This document shows, in pieces, positions 34,745-44,703 of a stretch of DNA of 64,000 nt (the first letter of the stretch is position 1; each line of letters opens with the position of its first letter). The stretch comes from Brienomyrus brachyistius. Lineage: Eukaryota > Chordata > Actinopteri > Osteoglossiformes > Mormyridae. The notes below the pieces were generated by a model that was not told the DNA's origin, did not search any database, and saw only the letters and a list, made by a program, of their open reading frames with translations. Both the position numbers and the translations under genes were made by a program. The stretch is from positions 26,512,399 to 26,576,398 of the forward strand of contig NC_064544.1 in the NCBI RefSeq assembly GCF_023856365.1, given 5' to 3'.

Positions 34745-37075
34745 ATGCATCCTTTTTTCCAAGCTTATAAAAAGTGTGGTGCTGCTCCTGCCTGTACCAA
34801 TAGCAGGAGCAATGATTCTGCTGCTGGTCCATCAGAGACAGCAGCCAGCATGTCTCCTCCAGTGGCATCAACAAGCACTGCTTCTCCTGTACCTCTGCCA
34901 ACAACTGCTGCCCCAAAGCAACCCGCCCAGCTACCCAGTGACTTAAATGGCAATACACCATCCCAGCCAATACTGGGTAGTTACCCCAAACGTGTTTTTG
35001 CTGGTACATCATTAAGATCATTCAATCCCGCCTCGTACCGCACACGACCATGGCTGGAGTACTCTGTTGTGCGGGACGCATGCTTCTGTTTCCCCTGTCG
35101 GAAATATGGCAGCACTGTTAATGAGACGGATGTAGTTTTTACCTTAACTGGTTTTAACGACTGGAAAGCAGCACTTGATCGAGACAAGGGGCTACAGAGG
35201 CATGTGTGCAGCCACAACCATGTGCAGGTTTCAACCATCTGAACTGAGCATAAAAGCAGAGAGGCCACAGGGGGGACAGTGGATTCAGTGTTAGTTGGTA
35301 AAACACAACTTGAAACAAACCATTACTATGCAAGAGTATTGGTAGTGCTGTAAGGTTTCTCTCTGTAAATGAGTTGGGGCTCCGTGGGACTGCAGACACC
35401 TTGAGACATGATGCAGCGGGTAATTATGATGACATTGCTTCAGGTATTTTTCTAAAACTGATGGAATATACCTTAGAGAAGGATGAGAAGCTAGCAAGCA
35501 TTGCTAAGGGTATCCCAAAAATGCAAAATACACATCTGAGGATATCCAAAATGAAATTATCCAAACATTGGCTGACATAGTGCTTGGAGAGGTCAGGAAA
35601 AAATACGAAAGTGCTGATTCTGCAGGGTTTTGCCTCAAAAGTGATGGGACCAGGGATAGGTGCAATGTGGAAAATTTGTCTGTGATAATACAGTTTGTCA
35701 GAAATTCCATGCCAAAGGAGCATCTTATTGGGTTGCTTGACTTGCAACAACTTGATGCAGAGTACAGCACCTCTAAGACACTGTTACTCCTTTCTGATGC
35801 TGGCTACAGTGCTGATGTGATGATGCATCTGAAAGTGATGATGGAGCTTCTGTGATGAGTGGGGTTAGAGGTGGTGTACAGGCTCTGCTCCAAAAGAGGC
35901 TTGACAGATATGTCCCATACATCCACTGCTACAACCAGCAACTGCACTTAGTGGGTGTGCATGCCATGCAGAGTGAGCCGTGTGCAAAAAGATTTTTTAG
36001 TTCACTCTACAACTTTTTTCACCACCACTATGTGCTCAATAAACATGATGCACCTTGTCTAAAAAGGCTGCTTGAGATCAGATGGACAAGACACTATGAG
36101 GTGACAAGGTGCACTATGGACAATCAAGAACAAATCCTTAGTATCCTTTCTGAGATGACAGAGGATGATGATGCTGCAGTTGACCTGTGCACCGAGGCAT
36201 CAGGCCTGCTATGCCAAATTAAGAGTCATCACTTCTTTGAGACTGGAAAGTTCCTAGTGCGGGTGCTTGGTGTCTTGAAACCAGCAAATGCTATTCTACA
36301 GTCTCAGTCAGATGATCTGTGCAGTGCTGCTGAGGTTGTTAGTGCAGCACTGGACTCCGTGAGGATGACATCTGTGAGGATGACTGTTGGGGAGTGTCAT
36401 CTCCTGCTGAGGATGACTGTTGGGGAGTGGCATCTCCTGCTGAGGATGACTGTTGGGGAGTGGCATCTCCTGCTGAGGATGAGTCACATCCAACACAGAG
36501 AAGGAGAACAATGAGGAAACACCTGGGTCAGAGTGTTGTGCTTTCAACTTTGGGCAATACAGACCCTGGTGACCCTACCATTTCCCCCCATCAGTCTCTG
36601 AAAAGATCCCTGCTCAACACCCTTGGCAGGGCCATTTCAGAAATGGAAATTAGATTTTCACACAAGAATATTGACCTGATGAGAGCCATATCTAGTCTTG
36701 CACCCAGATCTAGCACATTTCTAGATCCCACCCTGTTGCACCCTCTGGTGGTGATTGCTGCCACTGTAGCAGATGTAAGTCTGAAAAATGAAGTTCTTGT
36801 GGCAAAACAGATGCTGCTCAAATTTTTTTCAAAGGAAACAGACCTGTCCACTGTGTGTAAACTCCTGCAGGAGTACAAGGAAGCCAACCCTGAGTTGCAT
36901 AAATTGTATGTAACAGCCCTGGTAATTGGTAACTCTCGTGTGAGAGTTCCTTCTCCACTTTGTCAAGGGTCCTAACCCCCTATCGTCACACCATGTTACA
37001 TAAAAGAAAGAGGAAGTTGGTGATCTTAGCCCATGAGAAGTCCATAACAAATAGCTTGGATAGGGATGAATAAGA
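34745..37075 (+). pseudogene. hAT transposase, ZMYM1/TTF-zinc-finger type, broken
   Basis: Pieces in order: 34745-35242 with Ser/Pro/Thr-rich N-terminus, 'SYPKRVFAGTSLRSFNP', 'TRPWLEYSVVRDACFCFPCR' (TTF-type zinc finger) and 'FNDWKAALDRDKGLQRHV'; 35374-35580 ('LRGTADTLRH', 'GIFLKLMEYTLEKDEKLA'); 35568-35855 ('LKSDGTRDRCNVENLSVI'); then 'DDGASVMSG' at about 35836 carrying a catalytic Asp, followed by 35852-36514 ('YVPYIHCYNQQLHLVGVHAM'), and 36394-36975. The hAT C-terminal dimerisation motif 'FSTLSRVLTPYRHT' is at 36950. At least five frameshifts or stops separate these; a full-length protein would be roughly 750 residues. Plus strand, antisense to the host Ig gene whose intron it sits in. Confidence 0.9.
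36376..36474 (+). repeat. 33-bp x 3 tandem repeat inside hAT transposase
   Basis: Units start at 36376, 36409 and 36442 with 'gaggatgactgttggggagt'; units 2 and 3 are identical, unit 1 differs by one base. 11 codons per unit, so in frame. The transposase homology changes frame around this block. Confidence 0.93.
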
Positions 37076-37719
37076 GTTTTTGCAAAGGGAAACAGGAGAC
37101 TGTTGTTGTAGAGTGGATGGAGGAGAAGGAGAGTGGAGCTGTTCAGTTGCAAACAGGGAGTTCAGTTGCTTGCAAAACAAACAAGCTTAAAACAAGACAA
37201 AAAGACAGAGAAGAAAAAGGTTCAAATGTTCTGTTCTAAATCAGTTGTGTTCTGCAAATTAGTTTGAGAAATGTATGAACAGACATGGTGAATTGTTTTT
37301 TTTTTTAATTACTATGCCGACCATTTTTAGTTTTGTAAATATTGGCTATATAGAGAGGTCTTATTTTCTTCTTTATTTTGCAAGATTATTTGAGAATTAG
37401 GTCATCCAATTAAGATATTTTTTTTATGTTGTTGGTTGTAAAGATCTGGATGGATATTTAATTTTATTCTTTATTTTATTTTTTTTATTCTGTTTTTCAG
37501 TTTTATTTTTCAAGACTTGATTGATTTTTTTCTTTTTTATAACTTTGACTACCCTTTTTAGTTTTGTTAATATTGGCAATAGTGAGAAGGGTTTTGTTGG
37601 GTTCAAATATGTGTGATATAGGCCATCAAATTAAGGCAAATGTCATGTTTTTAGTTGTTTTAATCTGATGAGGAATATTTTATTTTATTTTTTTGTTGTT
37701 TTATTTGTCAGTTTCCCCC

Positions 37720-37865
37720 TGAGGGATTGCCACCTTACCGTGGTCAGGGGGTTTGCGTGCCTCAGTGACCCTAAGAGCTACACCAGTAGAAGCTTATCCT
37801 TCAGGGGGCCACCCAAGTTGGACAGGTCTTAGGGTAGAGGCCTGACAAAGTGTAATCCAATTACA
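37720..37865 (+). repeat. Interspersed repeat fragment in the hAT 3' region
   Basis: 'gggattgccaccttaccgtg', 'cagtgaccctaagagctaca' and 'gtagaggcctgacaaag' match a fish LINE-associated 5' untranslated motif often seen next to non-LTR elements. It lies between the transposase and the right terminal repeat, preceded by an AT-rich stretch (37200-37720) without features. Confidence 0.4.
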
Positions 37866-38005
37866 TGACAAAGACAGTTATCCAGAACACCCCCGCCCCC
37901 AGCACCACCCCGCCCCTTTCCTGCCTCCGTCGCCACCATGTGCCCCCCTCACATTTCTGTCTGCCCCCTCATATATGCCTGTCTAGAACCGGCCCCGCTC
38001 CTACT

Positions 38006-38828
38006 TCTCAATCATTGTCCCCCTTTAACCTTGACTGTACTACTTTTATGCCTGTTGACAGCTTGACCAAACACCTACACCTCTACTTAAAGCATGTTCT
38101 TCTATAATCAATTCTCCAATAGGGTCACTGATAAACACGTCTCCCTTCCAGCTCTGTCCCTTCTTCTCTCAAAGCTGCTGCAGTTACTCTTGTCCTCAAG
38201 AAACCTGAGTTTGATCAATCATCTCTCTCAAGCTATTGACCTCTAATCTTCCTTTTCTGGCTAAAGTGATGGAAAGAGTAACCACACAGCTACATGCCTT
38301 TCTTAATGGTAACACACTATACCAGCCATTCCAGTCCCTCCTCTTCCTATTCTACATCCTCTCCTTTGGACAGATCATTTGCAGATATGGCCTTAATGTT
38401 CACTGCTATGTTGATGATATTAAGTTATATATTAGTACACACACCTCCACTGACTCCCTTCCCAATACACTTACTGATTGCATCACACATTTAAAGCTTT
38501 GGATGCAGGATAACTTTCTAAAACTTAACACAGACAAAACTGCAGTCTTACTGCTCAGTGTGAAATCATTAGTAGCTAAATCCTCCAGTTTCTCTCTTTG
38601 TTTTGATGGTGTCCCTCTAAAACCTGCTACAGTTATCAGAAATCTTGCTGTCCTATTTGACTCCTCACTTAACTTTGATCTTCATATAAATTTCCTCTCC
38701 AAAATTACATTCTTTCCCCTCCATAACATCACTTGTCTGCGCCCATTTATGTCCAGTACTGATGCCCAAAGTCTGGTTCATGCTTTTATTAAATCCCGTA
38801 TTGATTACTGCAGCTCCCTTTTCATTGG
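38006..38828 (+). pseudogene. L2-like LINE reverse transcriptase, 5' part, interrupted by gypsy element
   Basis: Starts just after the hAT target duplication. 'VTLVLKKPEFDQSSLSSY' (about 38185) is the entry to the fingers; 'SNLPFLAKVMERVTTQLH' follows; then a deletion skips the strand with the first catalytic Asp. From 38340: 'HCYVDDIKLYIS' with the YxDD catalytic box at about 38410, 'FLKLNTDKTAVLLL', 'LAVLFDSSLNFDLHI', and 'SRIDYCSSLFIGV' up to 38828. At 38829 the gypsy LTR begins. The continuation of the same LINE resumes at 44704. Several stops before the YVDD piece; nonfunctional. Clade assignment to L2/CR1 rests on motif resemblance only. Confidence 0.85.
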
Positions 38829-38888
38829 TGTTATATCTTGAGGGTCCTCTAGATGTCCTCATGGCTTAGGTTAAGATAGATGATGGCC
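38829..38888 (+). repeat. Gypsy 5' LTR, truncated
   Basis: 'tgttatatcttgagggtcct', 'ctagatgtcctcatggc', 'ggttaagatagatgatgg' aligns with the start of the 3' LTR; similarity ends after about 60 bp. Confidence 0.8.
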
Positions 38889-39079
38889 TGCTGTTCCGTT
38901 TGTAACGTGGAGGAAAATGTTTGAAAACTACTTACGTGACACACTAAATTAGTTATTAAAGCTACTGGTGATAACTGGCCAGATACTAGGCTCCATGCCA
39001 CACTACTGCATTGTCTGGGCATGGAAGGGTGACGTATTTTCTATACATTACCGGATGGAGGTACGACTTATGTGGCAGC

Positions 39080-39400
39080 TTAGATGGCGCTAGAAAATAA
39101 CTTTGTACCGAAAGTTAATGTGCTGGGTAACCGACATGCATTTCATCAACGCGCACGGTGACCAGAGGAATCGGTGAGTCAGTACATGGCGGCGCTACGC
39201 GAGCTAGCTGTGAATTGTAACTTTGGTGCTAATGAAGGTGAGATGCTGAGATCAATTGGTGGAGCGAGCCTATGAACAGGCAGTGAAGAAGGAACTACTG
39301 ATGAAGACGGATATTAGTTTAGATGAAGCAGTAGCATTAGCCACGCAGGTGGTATCGGCCCTAAAAACTGCTACTTTGCTTGCAGGTCCGGCAGCTCCGA
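39080..39400 (+). pseudogene. Gypsy gag fragment (capsid region)
   Basis: Readable pieces 'NRHAFHQRAR', 'ESVSQYMAALRELAVNC', 'NFGANEGEMLRS' and 'EQAVKKELLMKTDISLDEA' with 'VALATQVVSA'. In gypsy Gag the order is 'R..F..R.Q..GES..(E/Q)Y...L..LA..C.FG....E.IRDQLV' then 'LREKLL....LTL..A...A...E'. Stops and a small deletion after 'EGEMLRS' break it. The zinc knuckle expected next could not be read. Confidence 0.65.
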
Positions 39401-39558
39401 TATAAACCATAACCGCTAAACTCAGCCGTGATGAGCGAGGGAAGTCATGCCAGCAGCAGTACCAGTCTGCTAAAACAGGACCAGGAAACAGGAGAGTTTG
39501 CAAATCAGCTGTTAAAGAGGTACGTGAAGTCGTTGTTCCTGAACTTACTGTTCTCTGC

Positions 39559-39867
39559 ATGGAAACCAATCCTTTTGCTGATAAAATACATTGTAATGTA
39601 GAAATCGAAATGTCAGCTGGTCAATCTCAGATGGTGACGCTGATTGTGGATACAGGCTCATCAGTATTTATCCCACCCGAGTCAATTTACAGGAGACATT
39701 TTCCTGCCTGCCCACTGACGCAGCCACAGGTTAGGTTACTTACATATGCAAAGGAGCCGTTATCTGTATTGGGGTGTCTGGCTGCATCCGTCTCCTATGA
39801 GGAGGTGAAATACCCAACCATGTTTTATATTGTGGAGAGTGGGTCGTCATTGTTGGAGGCACAATGA
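39559..39867 (+). pseudogene. Gypsy aspartic protease domain
   Basis: 102-codon open frame. 'VTLIVDTGSSVFIPP' holds the D-T/S-G catalytic triad of retroviral-type aspartic proteases, with 'VRLLTYAKEPLSVLGCL' as the following strands. Open across the domain, but separated from gag and reverse transcriptase by stops, so part of a dead polyprotein. Confidence 0.85.
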
Positions 39868-39899
39868 TGAAACCAGTGGGTGAGATGGGGACTGAACAA

Positions 39900-41093
39900 A
39901 CTACACCATTAAGCTGTGTGAAAGGTTTTGTTCATCGAGTACAGGTGGATGAGATAGTGAGGCCAGTACGACAAAAATTGTGACGCCTACATCTCTGCGT
40001 ACGAGACGAAGTATCACTTGAACTTCAGCGGTTGTTATAATCTGGAGTCATTGAAAGAACAGATACTTCCCCATGGGTTTCTCACATAGTTGTCACAACC
40101 AAAGAGGGTGGAGTAATTAGACTGTGTGTCGATTTTACTTTGACTTTGACTTGATTTACGGGAGCCTAACAAAAGCGTAATCATGGATTGCCACCCTCTG
40201 CCTCACATAGAAGACCTGCTTACAAAGCTCAGTGGTGTGACAGTATTTTCACAGACTGATCTGAGGTCAGTATATTACCAGCTGGCACTTCCTGAAGACA
40301 ACAGACGCCTTACTGCATTCATGACGCACGATGGCCTGTTCAGGTTTACCCGGGTACCCTGTGGTCTGGCGTCAGCACCATCTTGTTTTCAGAAAATGAT
40401 GCAGACTGTACTTAAGGACCTTCCAGGAGTTCACAGCTACTTGGACGATGTCATAGTCCATGGTGCATCACAAACCGATCATGATAAGCACCATAAAGAA
40501 GCTTTACAACGTTTCACTGAATTCGGACTTCTTCTTAATCTGAAAAAGTACGCTTTCAACCAGGAAAGTATCACATACCTCAGACATTTCCAAAGAAGGA
40601 CTGCGACCTACACCCAGTCATATCACTGCTATTGCAGAGGCCCAGCACCTCCAGTCATGCCCGCTTTGCCTTCCTTTTTGGGTCTTACTTCATGGTTCAG
40701 TAAGTTTCTTCCACACTGTGGTACAGTTGTGGAGCCTTTGAGAAATATTCTTCGAGCTGAAGCCCAGGCCAAATTTACCTGGACTGATGAAGCTCAGGAC
40801 AGTTTCCTAAAACTGAAAGTTATGCTCATGAATAGCCCAGCTCTCTCGATTTTTGGCCCAAATTTATATACCTTTGGAACTACAGATGCTTCAGATTACG
40901 GACTAGGAGGAGTTTAAACTCAGCTCCCTCCTGATAATAGTGAGAGAATTGTGGCATTTGCTTCTCACACACTGACACCAGCTGAGAGGAAGTATTCTAC
41001 GGTCGAAGAAGAGGCATTGGCATGCATATGGGCAGTGGAAAACTGGAGAACGTTCTTGTGGGGTCGGCGATTTACTCTCAGAACGAATCACCA
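39900..41093 (+). pseudogene. Gypsy reverse transcriptase and RNase H (5' part)
   Basis: Between 39920 and 40180 the entry 'SGVIERTDTSPWVSHIVVT' and 'EGGVIRLCVDFT' is visible with stops and a small 'tttgac' duplication. The open frame 40183-40914 (244 codons) has 'MDCHPLPHIEDLLTKLSG', 'FSQTDLRSVYYQLAL' (first catalytic Asp), 'FTRVPCGLASAPSCFQKMM', 'YLDDVIVHG' (YxDD box), 'FLGLTSWFSKFLPHCG' and 'TDASDYGLGGV' (RNase H Asp). One stop follows, then 'IVAFASHTLTPAERKYST', 'EEEALACIWAVENWRTFL'. The frame is cut at 41094 by the Harbinger insertion and its continuation is at 42838. Confidence 0.92.
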
Positions 41094-41382
41094 GGGGCCT
41101 CATGTATAACGACGTGCGTAGAATTCACACTAAAACATGGCGTACGGACAAAACTAGGAATGTGCGTAAGCAAGAAAAAATCCAGATGCATAAAACTTTG
41201 CGTAAGCACAGATCGACGCACATTCCATTTATAAATGGCAATGAGCGCGAAATTTTACGTACGTGAACGAGCCCACAGCCACCCCCCCCCCCCCCCCCCC
41301 CCAGACCCGGCCATGATTATGCATATTTGCATATGTAAATCTGTATAAATACCCGCTTTGTTCAGTTTTTCTTAAACAACAA

Positions 41383-42100
41383 TGGATAAACCACGTGGGA
41401 AAAATAAGTATTTTAGTGAGTTTGAAGTGGAGGTCATGTTAACAGAAATCGAGAAAAGAAAAGTTATATTATTTGGTGGTTTAATTAGTGGCATCAGCAC
41501 TAAAGTTGACGGAGCGGCAGAACGTGGTGGAGTCAGTTAAAAGTGTTTTTATCTATTCGTACCCTGGCCGAAATTAAAAAGAAGTGGTCCGACGTTAAAG
41601 TCGACGTGACAAAACGAGTGGCCGCTCACCGTAAGAGTATTAACAGCACAGGCGGAGGGAGCGGAATCCCCGGTCTCTCACTTTATCGGGTGAGGGGGAC
41701 GCCGATGTTAGCGTGGGTAAGTTTTTCTCGTAGCATACTTGTTTGAATTACTTGCATGTTTATGAATAACAATTAGGGTGCAGATGCGGTGTTACTTTTG
41801 TTTATTGTTTGTTTATTCTTACAGACAATAGTACAAGAGGTGCCCCCAGTGCCGAGGACGACACAGGCGGCGATGGTGCTGCTGTGCCGAGCACATCTTT
41901 GGGCGCTGGCTGCACACATTCCCGTGCCTCGGAAACCGGGGGGCGACCGTCCGGCCGTGTGCTGACTGAAGCTGTGCTGCAGTCACAAAATGCAATAGCA
42001 CACGCTGTAAGAGATGTTGCCAACGAATTAAAACATCTAAATGATACGATGTGTGATATTAACAACACATTAAAAGAATTAAAAAATAAATGCAGTGTTT
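41383..42100 (+). pseudogene. Harbinger Myb/SANT-like (NAIF1-like) DNA-binding protein, broken
   Basis: Starts at an ATG at 41383: 'MDKPRGKNKYFSEFEVEVML' then 'TEIEKRKVILFGGLISGIS', the N-terminal Myb/SANT-like fold found in Harbinger accessory proteins and NAIF1. A stop and frameshift at about 41537 lead to 'IRTLAEIKKKWSDVKVDVTK' and 'VAAHRKSINSTGGGSG' in another frame. A donor 'gtaagttttt' at 41716 and an acceptor 'ttattcttacag' before 41825 suggest an intron of about 110 bp; the second exon reads 'SQNAIAHAVRDVANELKHLN' and 'INNTLKELKN', a probable coiled coil. In the family this protein helps bring the transposase to the DNA ends and the nucleus; here it is nonfunctional. Confidence 0.8.
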
Positions 42101-42214
42101 GGTTACCTGCTTTACATTCTTGCTATTATATTAATGAGACGCATGTTCGAATCGCACATAATTTGTACATTAATAGGGTGAAAGTGCTTTCTATTTACAT
42201 AAGCAAGTTCGTTC

Positions 42215-42500
42215 TCTGAAGGTTCTTTTATAGCAATGTGAGTGCAGTCAATGGCTCCGATTACATTGGGAAAACCGGACATCGCTGCAAATTATGCTTT
42301 AATGTTTGCCTGTTCGACCACAGTGTAAGAAAATTTTATATATCTTGGTGACAAGCGTATTATGCCGTCGCATACAGCAGGCATGGCGCGACTTGGTGTT
42401 GATTAAAATCACCTGACTATGATCCCTGAATACACGCTCTCTTCCAATTCTTCCATAAGCTACATCTTCCAATAACGTAAGAGCTGCCACCGCAGTTGTA
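42215..42500 (-). pseudogene. Harbinger DDE transposase (HARBI1-like) fragment
   Basis: Minus strand: 'AALTLLEDVAYGRIGRERVF' (42490 down), then after a deletion 'CDGIIRLSPRYIKF' and, near 42290-42220, 'MSGFPNVIGAIDCTHIAIK'. The 'GAIDCTH' box carries the first catalytic Asp of the DDE_4 nuclease. The remainder, with the second Asp and the Glu, is gone: the piece ends where the convergent Myb-like gene begins. Confidence 0.82.
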
Positions 42501-42837
42501 ATAGTTCGGTCATTTTCTGCACCGTTTTATTGTTACAAATTGAATAAAAATCAGGTTCCGTACATTTGTAAACAACATACAATTAATGTCCTGTATTGGA
42601 TAAAGTCAGCGTCATGATTGTGAGTTAAAAAAGGAAAACCACAGTAGCAATGATTTACCACTGGGAGCCGTCCGTGTACAAAACCGAGCAGAAACGTGCG
42701 TACGCCATGTGTGGAGCTGCCGTGAGAATGTGCGTAGCGGTACGTCAAGTTTCGTTTTTATATATCTCGACGTGAGCGTGGAAACGGACGTACGCAACAT
42801 TTTCGTACGTACGCACTGTTTATACAGGAGGCCCCAG

Positions 42838-44310
42838 GCGTTACAACACTACTGGCCACCAAGGGCATGAACCTAGCTGGTATGAGAATTGCCTGCTAGT
42901 CCACGAGGTTTACGTGCTTTTAGTATGATGTGACACACCGGCCTGGCATTAAGAATCAGGTAGCCGACTGCCTGTCACGTATTCGCTGTGCTCTCTAGAC
43001 GATGAGCATGTCGAAGGACCTGCCCTCGCGGCAGGAATATCTCCCCTGCATACTGCAGTGCCAGTGGCAGAGTTCATGACGGAATGTGAGTCGTATACCC
43101 AACTGTTACAGCTGCAGGCCAGAATGCAAACCGGTTTGCTGCAAGCAAGAAAAGATGTTTCTGTGGATATGGTTCCATACTTCATGGCGAAGAATGAACT
43201 TGCGGTGGAAGCCCCCCTTGTCTTCCGTGGGTCGCGTCTGATTGTGCCAGTTTCACTTCGTATTAGGATTATTCACCTCCCACATGAAGGACATCAGGGT
43301 ATTGTGTGTACCAAACAGAGGCTACGGGAACTGTATAGGTGGCCCGGCATGGATTGTCTAGTGAGTTCAATTCTGTTCTCTTGTGTTGAATGTCAAAGCA
43401 GTGACAAGGCTGCAAAAATATACACACGCCCAATGCAACCTGTGGAGTTTCTGAATGGACCGTTCAAACACATTGCTCTCGACATTGTGGGACCATTTCA
43501 CTGTGGCCCCCGACTGGTTTGCAATCACAATGATTGATTAGTTTAGTAAGTGGCCAGAAGTAGCATTCGCAGCTAATGTGACTACGGAGACTGTACTGTC
43601 ATTTCTGCAGTGCGTTTTTTGCAAGAGAAGGAGATCCATGTACAGTGTCTACAGACGATGGGCTGCAGTTTACGTCCACTGCATTTGCAGATTCTCTCAC
43701 AGAAAGAGGAATCGAACACATTCGTACTACCATCTACCACCCCCAGGCAAAGGGCTCTGTAGAAAGGTGGAACAAAATTTTGAAGCAGTGTATTCAATGT
43801 GCTGAAAAAACCAACTGCCTTGGAAATCTGCTGTAATTATGATGCTCCAAAGTTTTCGAGCTACGGCTCATGCCACTACAAACGTGTCACCTTTTCAACT
43901 GCTTTGAGGCCGGCTAATGCGTACAAAATTAGATGTCTTGCCTATTCTGAGGAAAGAGGAGCATTCTAAGGTCAGGGAGAGAGTGGAGCACTGCCAACAG
44001 AAAAGCAAGCACTACACCGACTACAGACGTAATGCAGGCACCACAACCATAAAACCTGGAGACCAGGTTAGAGTCTTAAAGCCTTTCTGAGTAAGGAACG
44101 GAAAGTCCCAGTTCACTGATCCACTGCTGGTACAAACACAGATTGGGCCAAACACCTTCGTGTTGAGAGATGGGAAGTGGTGGAATGCAGCTCGTTTGTC
44201 ACCCTGTCCAAGAAGTACACAGGTGCCCATTACTGAGGCTCCTGAGATGGTACCCAGTTCACTGAGGATGAGTACAAGGGAGAGAAACCCACCATCGTGA
44301 ACTAAAGATT
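42838..44310 (+). pseudogene. Gypsy RNase H end and integrase
   Basis: RNase H resumes after the Harbinger element ('TLLATKGMN') and a tail 'VADCLSR'. Open frame 43058-43537 has 'SLRIRIIHLPHEGHQGIVCT', 'LYRWPGMDCLV' and 'CVECQ', the HHCC zinc finger of integrase, then 'FKHIALDIVGPF' (first catalytic Asp). After a stop at 43538, 'SKWPEVAFAANV' follows; from 43645 'STDDGLQFTSTAFADSL' (second Asp, with TDDG where TDNG is usual) and 'TTIYHPQAKGSVERWN' (catalytic Glu). The C-terminal part reads 'TTIKPGDQVRVLKPF' and 'GPNTFVLRDGKWWN'. At least four frameshifts or stops. Resembles K02A2.6-type gypsy polyproteins of fish. Confidence 0.9.
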
Positions 44311-44540
44311 ATGTAAAGGATGCAAAATAATTTACTATTCTGTGTTGTACTAAAGGGTTAAAATTACAACCAGGAAATTTGAAGATAAATGTTAGTGACG
44401 TTTATACTTGTCAATAGGTGAACGGTGAGCACTGGGGTTAATACCTTCATGAAAAAAAATTTAAAAGTTTGTAAGTTCCAAGGCTATATTACAGTATATT
44501 TATTATGTTAGTATAAAGTTTCCTTTAGGTAGAAGGGGAA

Positions 44541-44703
44541 TGTTATATCTTGAGTGTCCTCTAGATGTCCCCATGGCCGAGGTTAAGATAGGTGATGGAA
44601 CTCCGGAAATGAGGTTGTAAGAGGTGGGGTTCAGAGAGAGAGAATAAAGTCAGAGAGAAGATGGGACTGTGTGTTCGTGTTTCATAACTTCTTAAACATT
44701 ACA
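44541..44703 (+). repeat. Gypsy 3' LTR
   Basis: Starts 'tgttatatcttgagtgtcct', ends 'cttaaacattaca'. Contains 'gagagaataaagtcag', a possible polyadenylation signal (AATAAA at 44643). 163 bp, short for an LTR. Target duplication 'attgg' follows directly. Confidence 0.88.

Larger units (their letters stand above)
34065..38005 (+). mobile_element. hAT transposon, 3.9 kb, with 8-bp target duplication
   Basis: Element 34073-37997 is bounded by 8-bp direct repeats 'ctcctact' (34065-34072 and 37998-38005). Imperfect terminal inverted repeats: left 'tggggtcggctttagac', right (reverse complement) 'cggggccggttctagac'. Subterminal 'gcccccttaatc' (34109) and 'gtctgccccctcata' (right) motifs. It carries a decayed transposase of the TTF/ZMYM zinc-finger type. 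It inserted in the same orientation into sequence that continues as an L2-like LINE at 38006. Confidence 0.85.
41095..42834. mobile_element. PIF/Harbinger DNA transposon remnant, 1740 bp
   Basis: Terminal inverted repeats: left 'gggcctcatgtataacgacg', right (reverse complement) 'gggcctcctgtataaacagt', both followed by 'gcgtacg'-rich subterminal sequence. A 3-bp direct repeat 'cag' flanks it (41092-41094 and 42835-42837), the duplication size of Harbinger. It holds remnants of both Harbinger genes: a Myb/SANT-like protein on plus and a DDE transposase on minus. A 21-base C homopolymer is at 41282-41302. It interrupts the gypsy RNase H coding sequence. Confidence 0.88.
38829..44703 (+). mobile_element. 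Ty3/gypsy LTR retrotransposon, 5.9 kb, with nested Harbinger element
   Basis: Both ends begin or end as LTRs: 'tgttatatcttgag' at 38829 and at 44541, and '...aaacattaca' at 44703. Exact 5-bp target duplication 'attgg' at 38824-38828 and 44704-44708. The 3' LTR is 44541-44703 (163 bp); the 5' LTR matches it only for the first ~60 bp and then diverges or is deleted. Internal order is gag, protease, reverse transcriptase/RNase H, integrase, as in Ty3/gypsy. A 1740-bp Harbinger element sits inside the RNase H region. Inserted in an L2-like LINE. Confidence 0.93.
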
